Positions 26,279-35,863 are shown, numbered from the stretch's first letter. The stretch: DNA of 64,000 nt from Chlorogloeopsis sp. ULAP01 (GCF_030381805.1 NZ_JAUDRH010000008.1:1-64000); one strand, 5' to 3'. Notes: a model not told the origin generated them from the sequence alone. Numbers and translations are program-made.

Positions 26279-26485
26279 ACTTAGCGGTACCCTTCGGGTT
26301 CGCCAGTTCACGACGCCAGTCGCTACCCTCCGGGAAGCCGCCCTGACGGGCGTCTACAAGTCGGCAAAGCCGCCCAACGCGCTGGCTCCTTTATGCCGGG
26401 GAACCCTTTCACCAGTCACCTGCGGAGGGAAACCCTCCCGCAGTGCTGGTTCACCACCGGACTGGCTCACCGCTTCGCGTCTACG
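26279..26485. repeat. GC-rich cassette cluster
   Basis: About 200 bases far richer in G+C than the surroundings, with phrases shared with the other cassettes: CGCTACCCTCCGGGAAGCCG (also near 17891), GCGCTGGCTC and CGGACTGGCTCACCGC. It reads open in one frame but has no start signals. The remaining bases to 26671 contain the hairpin AGTCCACT-TG-AGTGGACT (26533-26550) and no gene. Confidence 0.6.
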
Positions 26486-26671
26486 ATAAATTAAGCTTGT
26501 GGGCGATTTTTGCGTAAGTCCTGAAAAATTTCAGTCCACTTGAGTGGACTTAAGACTATTAGCCTAGAACTTCAGTTCTGAGCGGAATGACTATAAATCT
26601 GGGGCAACACAAACAAAGTGGGATATTGATTAAGCTATGGTAAAAATAAATGGCTTGGCAGTTCTCCAACA

Positions 26672-27049
26672 ATGTCCAAATTTACACTGCTCCCAACCTA
26701 CATCAATTCTGCCGCTCTGGTAACCACTTTAGCGCTGGCAACAATTTTCTATCCAGCAAGAACACTGTCACAAACACCAAATAACGAGGGTGATGCTACT
26801 CTTCAAACAGGTTGCCTGTCTGGATATTCTGATGGTACATATCGCGGCTCCCGCCCGGTTACTCGCTATGAATTTGCTGCGGGACTAAATGCTTGCTTAA
26901 ATCAAGTGGATAAACTTCTTCCCCCGCATCGAGAGAACTTGGCGACGAAAAAAGATTTTGAAGTTTTAATCCAACGGCAGAGAGAATTGAACGAACAACT
27001 GCGTGGACTCAATCAGCGAGTTGATAGAATCTCACCCGCAAAAAAATAA
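26672..27049 (+). CDS. secreted single SLH-domain protein
   Basis: A 125-residue protein with a signal peptide (ALVTTLALATIFYPARTLSQ). One S-layer-homology-like unit follows, GYSDGTYRGSRPVTRYEFAAGL, and then a short coiled segment QRQRELNEQLRGLNQRVDRI. The same SLH plus coiled-coil block begins cyanobacterial outer-membrane (iron-uptake type) porins. Here the barrel is absent, so this is either a truncated porin or a small peptidoglycan-linking protein. No frame continues downstream, and the stop is clean. Confidence 0.75.
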   Translation: MSKFTLLPTYINSAALVTTLALATIFYPARTLSQTPNNEGDATLQTGCLSGYSDGTYRGSRPVTRYEFAAGLNACLNQVDKLLPPHRENLATKKDFEVLIQRQRELNEQLRGLNQRVDRISPAKK

Positions 27050-27185
27050 TCTTATCTTGATCCAAAGAAATTTGAGAGCGATCGCTTTAACCACCAATTT
27101 TATACCTATTGGGTGGTGACGAAAAGTTTAATTCCAATATAAAATTTCGTCGCTCATCCCACATACGGTCAATGGTGAACCCACA

Positions 27186-28256
27186 ATGAAGAAAATCACG
27201 ATCGGCCAAGTACTTTGTGGCGCTCTGGTTACTCTGATAGCTGGGCTGATGCCAATGGAAGCGTTGCACGCCTGCACGCGAGTTGTCTATCTCGGCCCGC
27301 AAAGTACAATAGTTACCGCACGCAGCATGGATTGGGCAAGCGACATGGGTACAAACCTCTGGGCTTTCCCGCGCGGCATGAAGCGTGATGGTGCCGCTGG
27401 AGCAAACTCGATTCGCTGGACTTCTAAATATGGCAGTGTAGTGGCAGCTGGCTTCGACGCTGGTACAGCCGATGGCATGAATGAGAAAGGATTAGTGGCA
27501 AACCTACTCTATCTAGCTGAATCAGAGTACGTCAAACCCACAGCCAATGACAAGCGCAAACCCCTGTCGGTTTCTGCATGGACGCAGTACGTGCTTGACA
27601 ATTATGCCACTGTTGCAGAGGCGGTGAAGGATTTGCGCAAGGAACCTTTCTATGTAGTTCCGACGATGACACCGGATGGTAAACCCGGACAGTTACATTT
27701 GTCGATTTCCGATGCCACGGGCGACTCGGCTATTTTTGAATACGTTGGCGGCAAGCTCAACATCCATCATAGTCGTGAGTATCAGGTCATGACCAACTCA
27801 CCAGTGTACGATCAACAGATTGCCCTCAATAAGTACTGGGAGCAGATTGGCGGAACCACTATGCTGCCAGGCACCAATCGTGCAGCAGATAGATTTGTCC
27901 GCGCTTCGTTCTATATCAACGCGATCCCAAAAACGTCCAATATTAATGAAGCGATCGCGGCTGCCTTTTCTGTGATTCGCAATGCGTCGGTGCCGTTAGG
28001 TATTTCGATTCCCGGACAACCTAACATTTCCTCAACGCTCTGGCGCACGGTATCAGATCACAAAAACAAGCGCTATTTCTTTGAATCCACTCGCAGCCCG
28101 AATGTATTCTGGGTAAACCTATCCGACATGGATTTTGCCGAAGGGAAGCCGACGAAGAAGCTAACGCTGACAAATGGTGCTGTCTTTGCCGGTAATACAG
28201 CAGCGCAGTTCAAACCTGCCGAACCCTTCAAGTTTCTGACGGCAGAAGTAAAGTAA
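27186..28256 (+). CDS. linear amide C-N hydrolase (choloylglycine hydrolase family)
   Basis: A 356-residue secreted Ntn-hydrolase. A signal peptide ends LHA and cleavage exposes Cys30 (HACTRVVY), the expected N-terminal nucleophile. Next come TARSMDWASDMGTNLW, with the conserved Arg and Asp, and DGMNEKGLVANLLYL, then MTNSPVYDQQ with the conserved Asn. Relatives include penicillin V acylase and bile-salt hydrolase; in Gram-negative bacteria several cleave N-acyl homoserine lactones, so quorum quenching in the periplasm is possible. The G+C content is higher and the codons differ from its neighbours, hinting at transfer. Confidence 0.88.
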   Translation: MKKITIGQVLCGALVTLIAGLMPMEALHACTRVVYLGPQSTIVTARSMDWASDMGTNLWAFPRGMKRDGAAGANSIRWTSKYGSVVAAGFDAGTADGMNEKGLVANLLYLAESEYVKPTANDKRKPLSVSAWTQYVLDNYATVAEAVKDLRKEPFYVVPTMTPDGKPGQLHLSISDATGDSAIFEYVGGKLNIHHSREYQVMTNSPVYDQQIALNKYWEQIGGTTMLPGTNRAADRFVRASFYINAIPKTSNINEAIAAAFSVIRNASVPLGISIPGQPNISSTLWRTVSDHKNKRYFFESTRSPNVFWVNLSDMDFAEGKPTKKLTLTNGAVFAGNTAAQFKPAEPFKFLTAEVK

Positions 28257-28310
28257 GCACTTTTTAAGATTGGCGGCAAGGCATACTAAGTTTGGTGTAA
28301 TTATTATGTG

Positions 28311-28425
28311 ATACTATTTCACGAAAAGGCTGATATGGATGTACCCCACCGCCTACGGCACCTCACCTTACTAAGGGGAGGTTGGGAGGGGTTGAATATG
28401 AATCACTCAAAAAGTGAAATGGTAT
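28311..28425 (-). mobile_element. 115-bp MITE-like element, copy A
   Basis: The terminal inverted repeats ATACTATTTCAC and GTGAAATGGTAT enclose a GC-rich hairpin (CTTACTAAGGGGAGG) and the phrase CACCGCCTACGGCACCTCAC. It is the mirror image of copy B at 31232-31346, with the same length. No transposase is inside, so it would be non-autonomous. Confidence 0.8.
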
Positions 28426-28443
28426 GAGATGCAAACATTAGGG

Positions 28444-29370
28444 TTACAGAGTAGACGCTTCTTGTGCTATCTGTGCAATCATCATCTGTCCCGACTTACT
28501 CAATTCACCTACTACCTGAACAAAATTTGGGTGAGTCATTCCTGAACCGATAAATGTCCATCGATAGAATTTTTCTTGCGCTGCTTGAATTTGTTGTCTT
28601 TCTGGCTTGTTGAGGATTCTTCCGGTAGCTAGAGACAGACTCTCAATATCTAATTGAACTTGTGCTTTTAATCCGCCATCAAGCAGATTAACTATCGCCA
28701 CATAATCATTAATTCCTGTCTCAATACCCTTGAAGTCAAGCTCTTGAGCAATATGTTTTACCATGAGGGTGTCGAGTCTGGCGTGTTGTGCTTCCTCCAT
28801 CCAGTGGTGTCTGAGCAAGCTACAGAATTGCGGATCGAGAGCTTCAGCTTGATTATTTCTCACACTGTCTAGATAATGATGTTGTGTCATCCATTCAATG
28901 TGTAACGTTACTAGAGCAACACCCAACTGACTGTGTTTGAGAACAGCCTCAGCAATTTCTTTGGCAGGGCCGATACAATTACATTTAGTCCCAAATCCGA
29001 GTTCAAATTCCTCAGCAAATCTTCTAAACAGACGGATGTGTTTGCTCTCCTCTTCAGCAAAATGCAAGAACGCTTGTGTTGCTTGCATATCTTCATATCC
29101 TGTCTGTTGAACATGATCGATTACCAAAGGAAGGATAAATTCTTCTACAACTCCAAATAGATGTAAATAGCTGTTTCCTCGAATTTGATTGAGAATCAGT
29201 TTTTCTTGTTGGTTAAGGCACGTTATTGCTTTAACACCAGCCAATGCATCTGGTAGAAAAGGTTTAGTAAAATCAAGGCGTTTATCGTTGCCAATCAAAT
29301 CTTCCACACGCCAATTAACTTTATAAGCATCTTTAAGCGTAGATTCGTATGTGTAGTTGTATGCGAGCAT
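28444..29370 (-). CDS. ferritin-like diiron protein (AurF-like)
   Basis: About 308 residues from the ATG at 29370; the frame stays open a further 60 codons upstream, but that part is intergenic repeat. It is all-helical with iron ligands in order: EEFILPLVIDH, FAEEESKHIRLF (ExxH), HIEWMTQHH, and HWMEEAQHARLD (ExxH). This matches diiron oxygenases such as AurF/CmlI or related ferritin-like proteins that oxidise small molecules; the substrate is unknown. It is 181 bases downstream of the OsmC-like gene on the same strand and inside the MITE-bracketed block. Confidence 0.75.
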   Translation of the reverse strand: MLAYNYTYESTLKDAYKVNWRVEDLIGNDKRLDFTKPFLPDALAGVKAITCLNQQEKLILNQIRGNSYLHLFGVVEEFILPLVIDHVQQTGYEDMQATQAFLHFAEEESKHIRLFRRFAEEFELGFGTKCNCIGPAKEIAEAVLKHSQLGVALVTLHIEWMTQHHYLDSVRNNQAEALDPQFCSLLRHHWMEEAQHARLDTLMVKHIAQELDFKGIETGINDYVAIVNLLDGGLKAQVQLDIESLSLATGRILNKPERQQIQAAQEKFYRWTFIGSGMTHPNFVQVVGELSKSGQMMIAQIAQEASTL

Positions 29371-29413
29371 AAATTTTCTTATAAATATGAATCTTGTGGT
29401 GTAGCCTTGGTAG

Positions 29414-29444
29414 GGTGCGTTATGGACGAAAATCCTAACGCACC
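29414..29444. repeat. GGTGCGTTA hairpin repeat
   Basis: GGTGCGTTA (29414-29422) pairs with TAACGCACC (29436-29444). Further copies of GGTGCGTT lie just downstream (29523) and at 46522-46560. It is a widespread cyanobacterial-style intergenic repeat, here in the leader of the diiron gene. Confidence 0.65.
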
Positions 29445-29551
29445 GAAAATTAAGGATGGTGAGGCAGCGCTCTTGGTAGGGTTTCCAACAGACAGTTCCG
29501 CAAGCGACTGCTGTAGCCCGAAGGGTGCGTTGCACTACACGACAATACACC

Positions 29552-30112
29552 CTACAAAACTTGTAATTGTGGCTGTATCTTGATTTGATTAGCCATGTTC
29601 CAGAAATTAGGAGAGACTGCCATTACTGCTTGATGAATTTCTTGAAACTGCTCTGGAGTTGCGTCACCTTTAATATGTATGGTGTAGTTAAGCTTTTCGT
29701 AACCAGGTTTAACAGTTTCATCAAGACGGAAGAAACCACGCAAGTCTAATTCCCCTTCGGTTGCAATTTCGAGTTTTTCTAGTTTTATACCTTGCAGAGA
29801 ACATAGAGAAACATAGGTGGCTAATACGCAAGCATTAAACGCTGCCATCAACATTTCTTGAGGATTGGGTGCAGTATTAGTTCCGAATAACTCCTTCGGT
29901 TCATCAATATTAATAGTGAAGTTCTTCACTAATTTTTGTCCCCCAAATTCCCATCCTTCTATTTTTGTAGAGGATCTAGGGCCATCTATCCAAGTAGTAG
30001 ATATTTGAAATTTTAAAATTCCTTTAGCAGGATCTTGGGAAACGCTATTGACCAATTCATGTATACTATTGATATCAACACCATTTATTTTTTGTAGTTG
30101 TTGTGTAACCAT
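29552..30112 (-). CDS. OsmC-family protein
   Basis: A 186-residue OsmC/Ohr-fold protein. The central helix NPQEMLMAAFNACVLATYVSL carries the usual first reactive cysteine (NAC). The second cysteine, usually found near a CP motif late in the protein, is replaced in AVSPNFWNM, so classical hydroperoxide reduction may be altered. GGAG stands before the ATG. With the diiron protein downstream it suggests a stress or oxidative-chemistry pair, but this is inference from neighbourhood. Confidence 0.82.
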   Translation of the reverse strand: MVTQQLQKINGVDINSIHELVNSVSQDPAKGILKFQISTTWIDGPRSSTKIEGWEFGGQKLVKNFTINIDEPKELFGTNTAPNPQEMLMAAFNACVLATYVSLCSLQGIKLEKLEIATEGELDLRGFFRLDETVKPGYEKLNYTIHIKGDATPEQFQEIHQAVMAVSPNFWNMANQIKIQPQLQVL

Positions 30113-30277
30113 ATTTGTGACTCCTATTCTAAATTTTTATAAAATTGAGAATTAGGCTACCGCTATTAATTCGAGTTGCGATCGCCAAGTAGGTATTACA
30201 AAAACTAGAAACCAAATTCCGCAAATAGGTTAGGAAATTAGATAATATTTTTGGCAAGTTGCATTTGGAAATATAAG

Positions 30278-30697
30278 CTAAGTCATAGAAATAACAAAGT
30301 AAATAGCAAAGAATGCTAGCAAACCCAATATAATCACTGAACCAACAAGGATCGTCAGTGGATAGAATAAGCGATATTTTCTATACAAATAATCTTCTTG
30401 ATTTAGTGATTTTACGTTAATTAAGTATCCAACAATGGCTAGCACTAGTAAAAAAATACCGAAGGCGATCGCGCTCAAGCCAATAATACTAGTCCATTGT
30501 GAATTAATTTGGGTATTTTGCTTAGGAAACGTTTGATTCAGTGCTGCAAAAATACGATCAAATGCAATCCCAAAAGCAATTAGAGATAAGCAATTCTGAA
30601 TCCAGCTTGTCAACGTCCGTTCAGCAGCAGCGCGATTACGCTGTTTCGCCAATTCAGTAGTAGTGATAGTCGGTTTTGGAGAAGGGCTAGTATTCAT
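30278..30697 (-). CDS. DUF202 membrane protein, copy 2
   Basis: A 139-residue protein. The conserved DUF202 start ELAKQRNRAAAERTLTSWI is followed by three hydrophobic helices (LSLIAFGIAFDRIF, IIGLSAIAFGIFLLVLAIVG, LTILVGSVIILGLLAFFAIY). AAAGG-type ribosome site before the ATG. Eighteen bases separate it from the first DUF202 gene, so they form one transcript. The function of DUF202 proteins is not settled; related SPX-linked VTC1-like proteins help make polyphosphate in eukaryotes. Confidence 0.85.
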   Translation of the reverse strand: MNTSPSPKPTITTTELAKQRNRAAAERTLTSWIQNCLSLIAFGIAFDRIFAALNQTFPKQNTQINSQWTSIIGLSAIAFGIFLLVLAIVGYLINVKSLNQEDYLYRKYRLFYPLTILVGSVIILGLLAFFAIYFVISMT

Positions 30698-30714
30698 GGT
30701 GAGCCTTTAGATGG

Positions 30715-31128
30715 TTAAAATATTGCCTTTACCAAAATCCCGACAAAGGCAAACATGCCAATGCAAACGAGTGCGATCGCCACCGTCAATCCTAGAGAAC
30801 GGCGGGGAATGTAGAAATATTCTTCTTGGCGCTGAATGCGATGAAGTTCTTGCTGATGTTCTATTGCTGCAAAAACCATTGCATATGTACCCAAAGCAAT
30901 GAAAGCAAGTCCTAAAATACGAGAAAGATGCACTGGATTGAGATCTTGAACTGCTTGAAAGTTCTGAATAGCAGCTACCACTCTATCAATACCAAAGCCA
31001 AAGCCAATTAGGGAAAGGTTAGTACGAATCCATGCCATGAGAGTACGTTCAGCAGCAGCCCGGTTACGTTCTTTGGCAAGTTCAACTTGAATATTGGGTG
31101 GTTGGGGAGCAAAAATAGGATCATTCAT
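30715..31128 (-). CDS. DUF202 membrane protein, copy 1
   Basis: A 137-residue paralogue of the next gene: VELAKERNRAAAERTLMAWI, then FGFGIDRVVAAI, LGLAFIALGTYAMVFAAI and VAIALVCIGMFAFVGILV as three helices. The pair of near-identical N-termini shows a tandem duplication. The proteins may form a hetero-oligomer in the inner membrane. Upstream lies MITE copy B, about 100 bases from the ATG, which could supply or disturb the promoter. Confidence 0.85.
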   Translation of the reverse strand: MNDPIFAPQPPNIQVELAKERNRAAAERTLMAWIRTNLSLIGFGFGIDRVVAAIQNFQAVQDLNPVHLSRILGLAFIALGTYAMVFAAIEHQQELHRIQRQEEYFYIPRRSLGLTVAIALVCIGMFAFVGILVKAIF

Positions 31129-31231
31129 GAAGATACCACTAATGCTTAGATTGATTTTATTTGGAATTAAGCAATCTTTAATAGTTGCAATGAAAATGGC
31201 TAACCTCTTAAGAAATAAATTTTAAAGGCTA

Positions 31232-31346
31232 ATACCATTTCACTTTTTGAGTGATTCATATTCAACCCCTCCCAACCTCCCCTTAGTAAGGGGAGGTGCC
31301 GTAGGCGGTGGGGTAGATCCATATCAGCCTTTTCGTGAAATAGTAT
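31232..31346 (+). mobile_element. 115-bp MITE-like element, copy B
   Basis: ATACCATTTCAC at the left end and GTGAAATAGTAT at the right end are inverted. The interior holds the perfect hairpin CCTCCCCTTAGTAAGGGGAGG (arms of nine bases) and GTGCCGTAGGCGGTGGGG. It faces copy A, so the two enclose 2.8 kb with four genes. A more diverged third copy is at 61966. Confidence 0.8.
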
Positions 31347-31668
31347 AAGAGATGAAGTCAGATAAATCTGACTTGAACAGTCTTTGAGTCAGTTTTAACT
31401 GACTTGTGCTATTAGCTAGAGAATTAATTCTCTGGCGGGTTACGGGTGAGGTGCAAGATATCAGTAATTCCATATTGCGGGCAATAGTTGTAATTACCAG
31501 ACTAAATTGAATAGCTGATTCATAGTCTACCCAACAGGAATGATAACGACTGCAAGAAGCGATCGCTCAAGTAAGACTGGTTTTTTCACAAATTTAGCAG
31601 TAGAAACTGCTAGAGCGAGTATAAGTCAATTGTGGTAGCGTTTGTATCGAATCGTTCTAATCAAAGAC
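31347..31668. repeat. hairpin cluster, then empty intergenic DNA
   Basis: Three hairpins stand in a row: AAGTCAGAT-AA-ATCTGACTT, AGTCAGTT-TT-AACTGACT and AGAGAATTAATTCTCT, all before 31438. The remaining bases up to the MscS stop codon hold one HIP1 site and no gene. Confidence 0.6.
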
Positions 31669-33369
31669 TCAATCCGTCGGCGAAGATTGAGAATTCGTTG
31701 AGGGTGAATTGACTCGAAAGCCAGGAGCAGCATAGTCACCAGATAGATACTCACTGGGGATAGTAGTTTGATTTCCGTCACGAATGGCAGAGTAATGGGG
31801 TGAGCAAATTTCGATGTTTGCTTCGTTACACTTATCTTGAATATTTTGGTGTAATTCTGAATAAATTGATTCTATTTTGGTTGGATCGTTTGTGTAAGCT
31901 TTAAGTTCGTAGCTGATATAGAAATCATTCAATGCAGTTTGCCAGACAAAAGGAGGAGGTTGAGACAGAATATCAGTAGTTGCAACAGCTGCTGCAATTA
32001 GAGTTTCATGGGCATAACGCCAAGGTGTGTCGTAGCCTAAAGAAACTGTTGTGTGGACAATTATTGGGGTTTGCTGGTCTTTGAGGAGCGTATTGTAGTT
32101 AATAATGTTACTTGATAATAGAGTAGAGTTGGGAATAGACACCAACACATTGTTCAAAGTACGAATCCGAGTCACCAGCAGTTGTTTTTCCTCCACGAAG
32201 CCCATTAAATCACCAATCTCGATGCGATCGCCAACTTGAAATGCACGGGTGTAAACTAACGAAAAGCCTGCAACAGCATTTGCGATCGCACCTGAAGAAC
32301 CAAGTGAAATCAACGCTCCAATTACAATAGAAATAGCTTGAAAAGCTGGAGAATTGGAACCAGGCAAGTAAGGAAAGACAATAGCGATCACAAAAGCGAT
32401 CACAATAAAGCTCAATAGGTGGTAAGTTGGTCTTGCCCATTCTGGATAAAACCCTTGGATGGAGAGTGTGCCTCGTTCAATATTGGCAAAAATAAATTTT
32501 AAAAAGCCCAGAATATAGTGAGTTAACAAGGCAATTAAACCTATAGTCAGCAATTTTGGTATATATGCTAAAAATCCATTCCAAACTGCTGTCAACGTAT
32601 TTTGAAGATGAAAAAACAAACTTGCTCCTAATTGACTTGTCTGAGGAAATAGACTCAAGACAAAAGACAGATAAAAGTAGAGCAGACTTAATACAACAGC
32701 AAAGTGAATGATTTTCGTAAAACCTTGCACTAGCGCAGAAATTTGTTGAGACGATAACAGTTCAAGATTTTGGACGCGAAGATTAGGAATCAATCTGTCT
32801 TGCTGGACATCTAACCAATGATAGAATTGAGGCATAATGTTCCATAAAACCAGCAAGATTGCAGTTAATAAAATTGTACTGGCTACTGCTAAAACTCCAG
32901 CACGAGTTAAGTAGCTAGCACTGCGTTTTTCTCGATACTCATCAATTGCATTTTTGATAATTTGTAAGTATTGATTGGCAAGTGCTTGTCGAGTTTGCTT
33001 AACAGCTTTAGCATCCGCATCTGAAACAGACATAATGGGAATACTTTGAGCATGAATGATTGTGACTGCTTCAGATTCAACTTCCCTAGTTTTCAACGCA
33101 TCAGTGGGAATAGCATCATAATCTGCTAATTGCTGAATACTGGATGAGATTACTTTTGCACGCCGCTCAATAGAAGGTGAAAATAACTTGTCTTGAATGA
33201 AAAATAGTGTTTTATTCCCTAGCTCAACAGGTACTCCGTTTATAGGTAATTCGGAAGGAGTTTGAGAAAAACTACATAAGGGAGTAATGATAATTAGTAA
33301 TGCGACAAAAATAGCAGTAATAACTGCCCCAAATGGCTGATTTATTTTGAGGATTAAACGACACGTCAT
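31669..33369 (-). CDS. mechanosensitive channel, MscS family
   Basis: A 566-residue protein. There is a signal-like hydrophobic N-terminus, then a periplasmic segment (about 40-150), four or five membrane helices (about 155-370), and the MscS pore helix and beta domain (SSGAIANAVAGFSLVYTRAF, VGDRIEIGDLMGFVEE, RTLNNVLVSIPNSTLL). The C-terminal alpha/beta cage ends near residue 530. It opens under membrane tension to release solutes during hypo-osmotic shock. The long N-terminal extension is typical of cyanobacterial paralogues. It is transcribed alone. Confidence 0.9.
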   Translation of the reverse strand: MTCRLILKINQPFGAVITAIFVALLIIITPLCSFSQTPSELPINGVPVELGNKTLFFIQDKLFSPSIERRAKVISSSIQQLADYDAIPTDALKTREVESEAVTIIHAQSIPIMSVSDADAKAVKQTRQALANQYLQIIKNAIDEYREKRSASYLTRAGVLAVASTILLTAILLVLWNIMPQFYHWLDVQQDRLIPNLRVQNLELLSSQQISALVQGFTKIIHFAVVLSLLYFYLSFVLSLFPQTSQLGASLFFHLQNTLTAVWNGFLAYIPKLLTIGLIALLTHYILGFLKFIFANIERGTLSIQGFYPEWARPTYHLLSFIVIAFVIAIVFPYLPGSNSPAFQAISIVIGALISLGSSGAIANAVAGFSLVYTRAFQVGDRIEIGDLMGFVEEKQLLVTRIRTLNNVLVSIPNSTLLSSNIINYNTLLKDQQTPIIVHTTVSLGYDTPWRYAHETLIAAAVATTDILSQPPPFVWQTALNDFYISYELKAYTNDPTKIESIYSELHQNIQDKCNEANIEICSPHYSAIRDGNQTTIPSEYLSGDYAAPGFRVNSPSTNSQSSPTD

Positions 33370-34224
33370 ATTGATTATTTAATCACTGTTGTTAAAGCTA
33401 AACTTGTTAAATTTCTGATCCTAGATTTGGTTTTTTTAGATAGTAATTGTGACTTTGCAAAATCTGTCAGTTAATAACAGCATGGTAAAAATTATAAAAT
33501 CCACAAGTTTGAAGTTTAGTTACAAAAAATAACTATAATATAAGAAATTTATAAGAAAAGCTTTAGAAAAAATAGCATAAAAACTCCTTAGAAGAAAGTA
33601 ATGAACATCAATTATTGAAGATTTTATATAATATAATTTAAAAATTTAACAGTTTTTGAAGTTAGATATAGTAATTAATTCATTAACTATAGATGATTAT
33701 TGATAATAAATTCACATCATTTTCTAAGTTTTAATGTTTTTTTAGATATGTAAAAGAATATGGATATTCAATATTTGTCTAAAATTTATAGTTTCTATCC
33801 AGTGCTTAGTCCGTTAAAAGTGAAATCAGAACTAATTTATATATTATATAAATGTAAGGCTTTGTACTTTTTGTTAAACAGTCATCAATTTTCGTAAAGA
33901 CTCGCCACCAAAATCTTCAAAAACTATAACTAAACTATTGCGGTTTTTTTCTAGACTGTAAGCTTTAACAATCCTTCTAAATTTAATCCATGAGTGATTT
34001 ATATTCTTGCTTATACCGTACTAGTTTGGTGGGGTAGGAGAATCCTGTCTGAGAACTTTGAGAGCTACTGGGAGACAATCTAACTCTCGATATCCTCGGT
34101 AGATTAGTAAATTAGAATTTTCGTAAATTTTTGTAGTAATTTGAGAGCCAGAAATAGTAATCATCAATTAAAGATAAATCACTGATCCTGATAAATTAGA
34201 GCATCAAAATTAAGGAATTTTCTT
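33370..34224. other. AT-rich intergenic region without a gene
   Basis: The largest featureless gap (855 bases), between a minus-strand gene start and a plus-strand gene start, so both promoters must lie in it. It is very AT-rich with many short poly-A/T runs. I saw no reading frame, repeat or convincing terminator. AAGGAA (34212-34217) is the ribosome site of the following gene. Confidence 0.5.
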
Positions 34225-34494
34225 ATGAATCGTACATTTCGGCGCTACCATCGCCAGATAGCGATCGCTTTATGTCTGCCTTTGTTTCTTTCTGCGCTCA
34301 CAGGTATGGGCTACACTATCGCTGATGAATGGTTGCACCAAATTGAATTAGCTACATTTATTCTCAATATTCATACTTTACAAATCTTCCATTTACAAGC
34401 AATCTATCCGCTTTTGAGTGGTTTGGGATTATTGGGATTGTTAATTACTGGTTTGAGTATGACAGGATTATTTCGCAAACGCCCAAGTGGTTGA
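34225..34494 (+). CDS. small PepSY-associated membrane protein
   Basis: An 89-residue protein with two membrane helices (about 12-32 and 60-82). The start RTFRRYHRQIAIALCLPLFL and GYTIADEW resemble the first helix of PepSY-associated iron-uptake membrane proteins, but the long PepSY domains are missing. Such proteins are found beside TonB receptor genes and may reduce or help move ferric siderophores across the inner membrane. It lies at the head of the siderophore group, 240 bases before the AraC gene. The short length may be natural for this subfamily. Confidence 0.65.
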   Translation: MNRTFRRYHRQIAIALCLPLFLSALTGMGYTIADEWLHQIELATFILNIHTLQIFHLQAIYPLLSGLGLLGLLITGLSMTGLFRKRPSG

Positions 34495-34652
34495 GGTGCT
34501 CTAGGTAGGGAGAAAAACTCTGAACAGCTTGTGTTGGCTTTTCTCCCCAACAAGCGATCGCGTCTGTCAATAAGGTATAAATTATACAGGCTTAATATTG
34601 GATACTTAAAGTTTATCGATAGTATCTATAATTGGTTGCATTTAATTTTTAA

Positions 34653-34665
34653 ATCATTTAATGAT
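34653..34665. promoter_or_regulatory. candidate Fur-like palindrome before the AraC gene
   Basis: ATCATT-T-AATGAT is a perfect 6+1+6 palindrome in AT-rich DNA 68 bases before the AraC start. Half-sites of this type occur in Fur boxes and the gene cluster is iron-related, but the match is short and could be chance. Confidence 0.25.
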
Positions 34666-34733
34666 ATAATTTTTCATCTATTACAACTAGTTTAAAATCT
34701 CAAATCCAAATTTAATCAAAATAACTTTAAAGA

Positions 34734-35762
34734 ATGACTATTATCCTTTCATCTGCAAATTGGAGCGAGCTTTGGGAAGAAAGTTGGCAGCATACGCAAA
34801 GCGCAGACTTATCGGACAATTCAGATGAAATTATGCCATGCCCTACCCAACTCGCTCAGGGTTATAAACGAAATATTGGACTGCGTAATGGTATTCATTT
34901 AACCCTTCATAACTATATTTTTAATGAAGATGTAATTACAGTAGATAGGCAATCATATCAAGAAGATTGTTTGGAGTGGGTTTTTAATCTGTCATCCACT
35001 TTTAAGTTTTGTAATAACTCTTACGTAACTCCTGGAAAGCATTATGTTGCTGGGCTGTTTATGCCTGCTGGCGAAAGTTTAGATATTGCTGGCGAGCGCC
35101 GATTGGAAGTTGATATTCATCTTGAGCCGGAGTTTTTCAAAGCTTTGGTGGGCGTTGGCACAGCCTCTGTTGAGGAGAATCGCTTTGATTTGTTACCGCT
35201 TGATTTGCAACGGATGCTAAATGGTGACGAAAGTGTACCTTTTTCATTGCTGCAAAACACGACTCCAACTATGCAACTTGTCTTGGAGCAAATTCTCAAT
35301 TGTCCGTACCAAGGTTTGACAAAGCAGCTTTATTTAGAGAGTAAATCTTTAGAAATTTTGGCACTGTACCTCGATTTAGTAACGGCGGAACCGCAAAAAT
35401 CAAAATTGCCAGTTAAGCTGCAATTGGATGACATTGATCGCATTCACCAAGCCAAGGATATTTTACTTCAAAATGCCCAACACCCCCCTTCGCTGTTAGA
35501 ATTAGCCCGAAAAGTAGGGATGAATGACTGCACTTTAAAGCGAGGATTTCGCCAAGTGTTTGGAACAACGGTTTTTGGTTATCTTCACGATTATCGGATG
35601 CATCGAGCCAGACAGTTACTGGAAGCACAAACAATGAGTGTTCAAGAAGTTGCTCGTGCTGTTGGTTATGTCAGTTCCACTTCCTTCCATACAGCTTTTC
35701 GCAAGAAGTTTGGCACCAATCCCGGTACATATTTGGCTGCAAGTCGTCGCAAAGTAGTTTAG
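34734..35762 (+). CDS. AraC-family regulator (PchR-like)
   Basis: A 342-residue protein. The C-terminal hundred residues carry two helix-turn-helix motifs: SLLELARKVGMNDCTLKRGF, then MSVQEVARAVGYVSSTSFHT followed by FRKKFGTNPGTY. The N-terminal part (about 50-220) is the presumed ferric-siderophore sensor, as in PchR. PchR-type regulators activate uptake genes when iron is scarce and the siderophore is present. It directly precedes the uptake operon, with the palindrome at 35864 in between as a possible target. Confidence 0.9.
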   Translation: MTIILSSANWSELWEESWQHTQSADLSDNSDEIMPCPTQLAQGYKRNIGLRNGIHLTLHNYIFNEDVITVDRQSYQEDCLEWVFNLSSTFKFCNNSYVTPGKHYVAGLFMPAGESLDIAGERRLEVDIHLEPEFFKALVGVGTASVEENRFDLLPLDLQRMLNGDESVPFSLLQNTTPTMQLVLEQILNCPYQGLTKQLYLESKSLEILALYLDLVTAEPQKSKLPVKLQLDDIDRIHQAKDILLQNAQHPPSLLELARKVGMNDCTLKRGFRQVFGTTVFGYLHDYRMHRARQLLEAQTMSVQEVARAVGYVSSTSFHTAFRKKFGTNPGTYLAASRRKVV

Positions 35763-35863
35763 AAATTCCGTCTCGAATAAGAAAAATTCCGTTTGGAAGA
35801 AGCGAAGAATCTTCCAAAGAGTTGTAATTTGCTATAAACTTTCTGCTAAAGATTCTCACATAT

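Noticed and set aside
26229..26489. 86-codon open frame in a GC-rich region
   Set aside because: It coincides with dispersed GC cassettes and shows no protein-like features.
29371..29550. 60-codon N-terminal extension of the diiron protein
   Set aside because: The extension is translated intergenic repeat (GGTGCGTTA elements); homology-like sequence starts at the ATG at 29370.
33370..34224. tRNA or small RNA gene in the long AT-rich gap
   Set aside because: No cloverleaf, no GTTCGA-type T-loop, and no strong terminator found by eye.
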